Shown here: positions 57,277 through 64,000 of the stretch, piece by piece | Layout of the letters: each line of letters opens with the position of its first letter | How positions within the stretch are numbered: the first letter of the stretch is position 1 | NCBI GenBank assembly: GCA_001695595.3 | Contig: MBPM02000002.1 | Coordinates: forward strand, 434,001 to 498,000 | From: Plasmopara viticola | Lineage: Eukaryota > Oomycota > Peronosporomycetes > Peronosporales > Peronosporaceae | Direction: 5' to 3' | DNA length: 64,000 bases | Notes under the pieces: generated by a model | Seen by the model: the letters and a program-made list of their open reading frames with translations, nothing else | Told to the model about the DNA's origin: nothing | The model's database searches: none | Program-made: the position numbers and the translations under genes

Positions 57277-57740
57277 GTATGTATGTATGTATGTATGTAT
57301 GTATGTATGTATGTATGTATGTATGTATGTATGTATGTATGTATGTATGTATGTATGTATGTATGTATGTATGTATGTATGTATGTATGTATGTATGTAT
57401 GTATGTATGTATGTATGTATGTATGTATGTATGTATGTATGTATGTATGTATGTATGTATGTATGTATGTATGTATGTATGTATGTATGTATGTATGTAT
57501 GTATGTATGTATGTATGTATGTATGTATGTATGTATGTATGTATGTATGTATGTATGTATGTATGTATGTATGTATGTATGTATGTATGTATGTATGTAT
57601 GTATGTATGTATGTATGTATGTATGTATGTATGTATGTATGTATGTATGTATGTATGTATGTATGTATGTATGTATGTATGTATGTATGTATGTATGTAT
57701 GTATGTATGTATGTATGTATGTATGTATGTATGTATGTAT
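57277..57740. repeat. (GTAT)116 tetranucleotide microsatellite
   Basis: 464 bp of uninterrupted GTAT. Because 4 is not a multiple of 3 and the motif contains no stop in these phases, long artificial open frames (MYVC on plus, HTYI on minus) appear on both strands; they are not genes. The absence of any interruption suggests active length change, and the true length may differ from the assembly. Confidence 0.98.
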
Positions 57741-57772
57741 ACTGTTCTTAGCCATGTAAGCGAAATTTATAT

Positions 57773-58950
57773 TTAAAATCGCTTTTTAATAAACATATCT
57801 GCAAGGTGCTTTTCCGGTAGCACGCACTTAATAACAAATTGCTCGCCGTTGATTCGTATAAGAAAAACTAGGGATTGATACGCTCTGGCTGATCGGTCTT
57901 GATAAATACGCACTATACCTGGGCGATACAAGTGCTTTTTGTTCATTTTTAGGTTTCGAAGGAGGCACTTTATTCCCACATCAAATCCTTTGCGAATGAA
58001 CTTGGTAAAGCGTCGTAGCCAAACACACACGCGGCAAACTTCGTAGTGCACGATAATCTTAAATGGTTTTGTTGAAGTTGCGGTGATACTCTGCTTTGTT
58101 GGTTTCCATGGTATAATGGTTGCTGAAGCTTAAATATTAAGCATGATCCATAGCGGCTCTTGCGTGGATTTAAGAGATATCCACTTGCACTAATAAACAT
58201 TGAAATGGCTTTGCACATTAAAATTTCCATTGAGTTACAGCAAACCTTCGCCCTTGAACTAAACCAGGTAGTGTACAAGCTGCTTAATGCCTGACCAATG
58301 TCTTTAGCGATATATAGGCTAGCAGTTTTAGGACGTTGGAGCATAATGGGCCTCTTTGTATGGATGCCTATCGCCAAGGACTTTCATTCACATTGAGACT
58401 GATATTTGTCAACGTCTAGCTTTCAATTCTGCAACAACTGAGTTCCAATGGCTTTTTTAGAGCTTGCTAAGATCAAAACACTGCAGTGATTTGACATGTT
58501 CCATCAAATCTCGAAAATACCCGAGATTTCAAACAGAAAGCCACAAACTCTCATCAATAATTTGGCCTTCAATGCCCTCGACATAGCATATGCTGCCGCA
58601 CCATTGCTTACCATACCGATGTCATCAACTTACAATGTGTCAATCTCTGTCCCATAGTGCTCAAATAAGAAGCACGAAGAGCATTCGTGCGCTACCTTGA
58701 TATATAATGCGAAAGCCGCATGCATCAGGTTTTAGTAGATTGCTTCATTTCGAGAGAGCTTCAATCTTCTCTTCCCGTAAATTCGTGATACAATCAAGGC
58801 TATTTAGTTAAGGGTCTATTGGGAATGGAATTATAAATCTACTTCGATGTCTCCGCTGTTTCAATGTCCTTTTAATAAAGACGTTTCTCGCAGCGAGCGC
58901 TAAAATTGAAAAATAGTAAGTTAGTTTTCATTCAAATATACAAATAGCCG
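57773..58950 (-). pseudogene. Copia reverse transcriptase and RNase H remnant (minus strand)
   Basis: Reading the minus strand, an RT block near 58700-58600 reads LFEHYGTEIDTL, then a stop, then VDDIGMV. This is the catalytic YVDD with Tyr replaced by TAA (58630-58632). Further down, 57773-58051 contains QFVIKCVLPEKHLADMFIKK, the RNase H end of Copia pol. Stops and frameshifts are frequent. It differs from the element at 1766-6360 and is a separate, older insertion. No LTRs were identified; the outer limits are approximate. Confidence 0.6.
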
Positions 58951-61900
58951 TCATAATCACGACCTGAACCTACATTCGCTTCTCTTATTAAGATACTACG
59001 ATTACCTCGCTGCACCTGGTAGAGCTTGTAGTAAATTTACATTTAGCATGGAAGACTGTTCCCTTTTGAGGATCGATTAGTTTACTCAGTGCATCAGCAC
59101 ATTCGTGCTCTTCCACCCAGTCTCATGGCGAGTAGCGTCGTGAGCACGCTCTTTGAGTAGTACATTCTCTGCAACACCAAGCAATGGCGGGACGAGGGCA
59201 TGGCGTATCGAGAACAATAAATACAGTGGCTTTACGATGACATTATTTGTGCGCATCAATGGCGCTTAGCGGACATCAGGCGCTTTTTACGACGCGAAGA
59301 GCATACAAGACGGGCTGAAGATTCAATCAATTTTACTTGGGTGCAGAATTTCGTTGCACAAGATCCTGAAGCAATCGATGCGCCTATAGGTAATACTTCA
59401 GTTATACGATAGCTCTGCTGGAGACTCTTTACTTAAAGATATTAGATTCGTCCGCGTCAGTGACGCCGGAGCCCAAGCAAATGACCCGCCTAAATGTAAG
59501 AGGTTTAAATACATTAAAGCTTCGAAGAACATCCTGTTTTGGATTAGAATGGTCAAAGCGGCCGTGGCGCCTGTCTTTTTTAAAATAGAGCATAAGAAGG
59601 TGGCTCTAGCCGCCTCAAAGTTTGATGGTTGAGGACACAAGTGAACACCTACTAAAATTCCTTAGATGAGGCGGCGTTTTTCAACTAGGGTGAGCTAAAA
59701 CGTTAGCCGGTGCCAGTCTTCTTGCCGCCTAACCATGTGTACTACATAAGATCACGCTTTCTTGCAACTCGCCAGTTTAAGAAGGAGATTGTGGGAATTG
59801 TCCGAGAGAATATAGTGTTTTTGGTTGATGTTGCAATAAGTCCTCTTTCTGAAAAAATCGGGACGGATTGCGCACTGGAGCGACCCAAGTGGAGGTGTTC
59901 CGCGTATAACCTTCATTAACAAATCATTCTCCAACGATATGACGTGTGCCCGACTTTTTTGAAAAAGCTGTGAGTGTAAATCTTGGCTCCAAACTAATTT
60001 TTCAGGCGGTAACAAATGAGAAAACCTTGAGGCAGTCTCATTGGTCTCAATAAGTTTTAGCAGAACTAATGGAGCAAAGCCACGCCTTTACCATTTGAGA
60101 TTTCGTCATCATCATTTGTGATGATGCTCCTCTTTTGCTGTTAGGGTAGTATATAACCCACTATCAACCAGCTGTCTAATATGTCTCAAAAAAGTGCTCA
60201 GTAGGCGGGCGTCGGCCTGCTGGGACTAAAGTGAGGTTGTAGACTAATTAAAGGACATTGTGTTTACCCCCAAAGATTACATATTACACAACAGTGGCCT
60301 TTATAAAAAAATAGTGTGACAGCAACGAATATTTTTGCTTAAAGCACGAAAAAAAATTTCCTTAGAACAAGATGTCAGAGAGTCAAGTTACAAGTGAATC
60401 ATTGTACATGCTCATTGCAAACTGAATGCGGCCGCGACTCGATATAAACGCCTTACTGTAAAAAGATTATGCTGCAGAGAAACATGGAGGTCTGTACAAT
60501 GTGCAGTGCACTCGCTAAAGCTGACCCCATCATTTTAAAGAGTAACACGCCATTAGACACGGTCAGTACTCCATGCGATGTGCTCTGAAAGTTATTGGTC
60601 ATACCTTAAGCTCAAACGCGCCCAAGACGGTTAATACTCTGATCATACAATTGTCTAGGTCTCACAGAGAGTATACATCGATATACTCCAATAACAATAA
60701 TGTTGAAGCACAAGAAGACTGACATTAAAACCCAAACATATCCACCCACGAGCAGAACTCTAGTGCATGTGCACCAGTAATCTTTGCGACGTGCACTGTA
60801 GGTGCGTCGAAAATTTACCTATTTGGAAAGCATGGCCTTATATAGACCCCTCAAAGGTCAAGAATATTGTTTGAAAGCCGATTCTATCGAAAAAAAAGAC
60901 CTAACGAAGGGATTAGACCTTGTCAAATACTATTGGAGGTATTGTACGAAGCACACAGAAGCCGCAAAGCCATTTGGCTAATCTTGTCTAGTAGACGAAA
61001 TGTGTTGGAGAAAATAAACCATGAGGCATTCGACTAGTCAAACATGTATGTTACAAGCGCTGATGCTGACTTTTCCGGGTCCGGGTTGACCGTTATGTGC
61101 CGTCTGTGAGGCTTCTTATTTACGATAACAGAACATGTACTGCTACAACAGGTCGCCAAGGGCGAGTCAGGTGAGCGTTTTCGAAACCTAGGCTCCCGAG
61201 GACAATCACCCTATTTATGACAAAGACATTATTGCGGACAATCCGTTGGGCTTATGGTCAACCTGCTACGCTATAAGTCCCTCGTGATCTGTAGAAATCT
61301 TATGTGTCTCTCCGCACCTCAACACAGTCGCCTCACTTTTTCACAAAGAATGTCCATAAAGCTCTCTTATTCATGAAGCCGATATAGCAAAATGTTCTGG
61401 CCAATGCATAATCACGTCGACTAGCTCCTGTTACAACTGTGACTTCATCTGCGATTGATCTTATTTGTGCTGCGTATGCGCGTTATGACATGTGCGCAAT
61501 TTTGCGGATTTCAACTAGAACGAAGGCAGACCCAAAATTGCCGGTGCAACTGAGCTCAGAGCTACATCAGTTCTCAATAGTAGCTCGATTGTCACATTAC
61601 AGTACCAATTAGGAAACCCACCACCTCACGTGATGACAATAAAAAAAATCGTATCCTCTACAAGGTTCGCAATCCACCGCTTAATGATCGCCCCGATGTA
61701 AAAAGTCGTTTAGCTTATTAGACACCCACTATTGGTGGTTCAAGCATTCTAATTGGGTTTGCACATACGTGAGCACGTCCGATATTTGCCAACGGGCGAA
61801 ATCTTCTCAAAATACAGTCACACCTTTGGCAAGCTTGCAGGTACCACTGTGCTATTGGCAGTCTATTAGTAAGAATTATAAATTTAGCCTTCCGAAAAAC

Positions 61901-62296
61901 TCAGCCGACAGCACTAGTGTTGTGGTCTGCCGCGAACATGTCCACTGTGCCCTCCAAAAAAGTTCGCAAAGCGGCGATTTTGGTCCGAAACATTAATTTT
62001 AGGAGTCCATGCTGCTTCAAATACTGTGGAGCAGCAGCGCTACTATATATCATTTCCAGTACTGACGCTTAACAAATTTTGGGATTAGAACCTTAGATTT
62101 AGCTGTCTCTAAAACCAAAGTGCGCTCGTGTCTACTTGATCACCTAAGGTGTTATGCTTGACATTCCTGAAATTGTACGAACACATCGGATCAGAGCCTA
62201 TTCCTGAGCACGGAGTATCACAACATCTGTTCTGGGAAACACAAATAGAGTGACTCGTTGGCAAAGCGATGCGAATACAAGATCAAGTTCAAAGAC
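58951..62296. other. About 3.3 kb, mostly without recognisable genes
   Basis: Apart from the coding-like trace at 59125-59412 there are only short frames with no motif. No RNA gene or repeat with clear partners was seen. Confidence 0.4.
59125..59412 (+). pseudogene. Coding-like trace of an unknown protein, with two in-frame stops
   Basis: From the ATG at 59125 one frame runs 96 codons to the TAG at 59410 with only two interior stops (TAG and TAA). Between and after them the sequence looks like ordinary protein, for example QWRLADIRRFLRREEHTRRA and NFTWVQNFVAQDPEAIDAP. The composition (Arg/Glu/Trp-rich helix) is unlike the surrounding AT-rich DNA. I do not recognise the family. It could be a dead gene or a transposon fragment. 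Confidence 0.3.
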
Positions 62297-63187
62297 TTAT
62301 CCGACAAGATTCAGAAGTCTCGATGTCGAAGCATCCAGCTGCTGTATTGACAAAAACAGTCGAAGCAGCGTCACTTTTTGCAGGCTCTTGACTTGCGGCT
62401 GCCAGATGTCGGCCACGAGTGACGTCACGGTAGAGTCACTTGGTTTTTGCGTTCTGTTTTCTTCTCTTCTGGATTTAAAGGGCATCACGTGGTGGCATTC
62501 TTGTGCAGCGTTGTCATAGAGATGAAATTCAGTGTTTTGTGAAGTGGAGAAGATACCGATTTCGTGGAAATTTGGGACTCCTCGCTGGCAAGACTGGCGT
62601 GACGTCGTAGACGCGTTCTATCACGGTGTCCAGCGCCTTCGACAAGGCCATGCTTCTCTCTTCTAGACTTTAAGGTATTGGGGTGACGAGCAGAGCTCAT
62701 CTTGAGGCTCCAAATGACCGCTGCAGAAGCAGAATTAAAATGAGTGGGCTTTAGGATAAGAACGACAGGTTTCTGGCAGTCGACGATGAGTCTTCAGCAA
62801 AACAAACTGGTATTAAAGGTACCATTTAACTTGCGCATCAACTTTGGTGAAACTGTTGCCTTTTGACTTCCTCAAGCGCTTCATGCGGCATATGCACCAT
62901 GAGTACAGCTCGCAGTAACGGCACCGAGCCTCTTCTCTTTCAAGCCTTGATACGATGAAGGTAGTCCACATCAAGAACTCTCCACGAAACAAAACATCTT
63001 GCTCCTCAAGCTGCACGCTTTTCACATTAAGTGTCCGTCGAGACCGGACTTTCAATGCCATAGCCGTTTCTACTACCGCCGTAGTCACTTGAGTAGTCAC
63101 AGTTGCCTCGTCGGGCAATAGCTTGAAGCTCAATCGGGAATTAAAGATCAAGCGAAATGTATACAGCTGCAATTGGAATGCTCTCAA
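62297..63187 (-). CDS. Possible multi-exon gene of unknown function (minus strand)
   Basis: Three coding-like pieces follow each other on the minus strand. The first (63187-62813, 124 aa) has FRGEFLMWTTFIVSRLEREE and a Cys-containing segment. The second (62700-62485) begins MSSARHPNTLKSRREKHG and is Arg/Ser-rich. The third, in another frame and open from about 62630 to 62297, has QNTEFHLYDNAAQECHHVMP and VADIWQPQVKSLQKVTLL. A strong splice acceptor (TTAATTCTGCTTCTGCAG) lies at about 62723-62740. I could not find a splice solution that joins all pieces in frame, so the model is uncertain and the range is only an envelope. No domain recognised. Confidence 0.3.
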
Positions 63188-64000
63188 TGCTACTAATGAT
63201 TAATTTTGGTACAACAAGCAAATTGCTCGATCGAAGAACACAAACGGAGTGTGTGGGTGCACAACGAGAGCACTGGCTACGGTGTGCGATGCTCGAGCTT
63301 GTAAGTGTGTGGCTCAGGTGAGTGCAGTGTATGCAGGTTGCAAGGCCAAGGGTTCTTGCAGATAGCTTGGCTTGATGATACAAGCGGCAGGCTCACGAGC
63401 TGGGTTTGGACCAAGTCAAAATAAAAAGTATCCTTTTCACACTCTGATACTGATTTTGTCAAGCCTCAGTCGACCATGAGGCTCATATCTTGTTTGCTTT
63501 ATTCAGAGGGAAACTAATGATCGTGACGCAATTGTGCCCTTAAAGCGACCAAGATACCATGCGACAGTAGAGCGAACTAAAGCTGGTATGTCGCGTGGTA
63601 TTATTAAAATGTGAGCATGAAACGTGTTCTGAGAATAGTGTCTGTATCAGACACTGACGATGCACCAGGTGCGGATGACGAGGTAACCGGTTGATCAAGC
63701 TCTATGTGCGAACAGTTAAATTGCAGCCTGATTTAATTGCTGTGTAATACGTCTGCTAGTCAGAAAGTTGTATTAAAAGAATGACTTGTTTGGACTCAAG
63801 GGAGGCGGGGGGGGGGTGAAGCGACCCAGTGAGTACAACACTGCTAGTACTACCACATTGCGTGACACAAGTCATGCAGTGCTTTGCATCTTAGCAAATG
63901 AGACTTTTTTGGCACCGAGAAGCTTACGAGAATTAGTACATGGTCGCAATGACAATGCTTGATGCAACTTGGTAGGGAATACTGGCTTAGAAGTAATCGT
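63188..64000. other. Right end of the window, no recognisable gene
   Basis: Short frames only. A run of 11 G at about 63807-63817 is the only notable low-complexity feature. Confidence 0.4.

Noticed and set aside
57196..57776. Long open frames on both strands over the GTAT repeat
   Set aside because: They are a periodic artefact of a tetranucleotide with no stop codon; no real start context or domain.
1..64000. CRISPR arrays, riboswitches, bacterial operons, tRNA and rRNA genes
   Set aside because: No repeat-spacer structure, no cloverleaf or conserved rRNA segment seen, and introns plus retroelements show that the DNA is eukaryotic.

Overview
The window looks like gene-poor, repeat-rich nuclear DNA of an oomycete, probably a Peronosporales plant pathogen (a Phytophthora or downy-mildew relative). 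The reasons are short GT-AG introns, decayed Ty1/Copia polyproteins of the type common in these genomes, a secreted lactonase-type beta-propeller family, and a protein with WRKY19-like CCCH zinc-binding repeats. Genus assignment is inference. No rRNA, tRNA or CRISPR array was recognised.

Layout. 1-1.75 kb: nothing recognisable. 1.77-6.4 kb: a decayed Copia retrotransposon. 4.23-26.0 kb: a head-to-tail duplication of about 11 kb, unit A 4228-15426 and unit B 15427-26013, whose left edge lies inside the Copia pol region. Each unit carries the 3' half of the Copia element, a minus-strand and a plus-strand lactonase-family gene facing away from each other, and a long decayed tail. Unit A keeps both genes open. 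In unit B the minus-strand gene has lost its 3' two thirds, and a 960-bp LINE derivative has inserted after the duplication. 26-31.9 kb: no clear gene. 31.95-33.15 kb: a further intact lactonase paralogue. 33.2-36.4 kb: repeats and a broken secreted-protein-like ORF. 36.46-38.15 kb: a two-exon gene that joins a COQ10 domain to EF-hands. 38.5 kb and 55.9 kb: two copies of a short non-autonomous LINE-derived element with target-site duplications. 39.5-44.8 kb: diverged repeats, including a 458-bp unit present three times, and a Gypsy protease remnant. 48.2 kb: a hAT transposase remnant. 48.65-50.7 kb: a zinc-repeat/HMA/Cys-rich protein. 50.77-53.1 kb: a three-exon CCDC112-like coiled-coil gene, convergent with the previous one. 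57.3-57.7 kb: a (GTAT)116 microsatellite, followed by a minus-strand Copia pol remnant. 58.9-64 kb: mostly empty, with two weak gene-like stretches.

Genes that plausibly act in the cell are the secreted lactonase paralogues (extracellular or apoplastic, substrate unknown), the mitochondrial COQ10/EF-hand fusion, the cysteine-rich metal-binding protein and the coiled-coil protein. Nothing shows that they form one pathway. The main story is local amplification and decay of the lactonase cluster, with retroelement traffic that can be dated relative to the duplication because the paralogous unit preserves the empty site.
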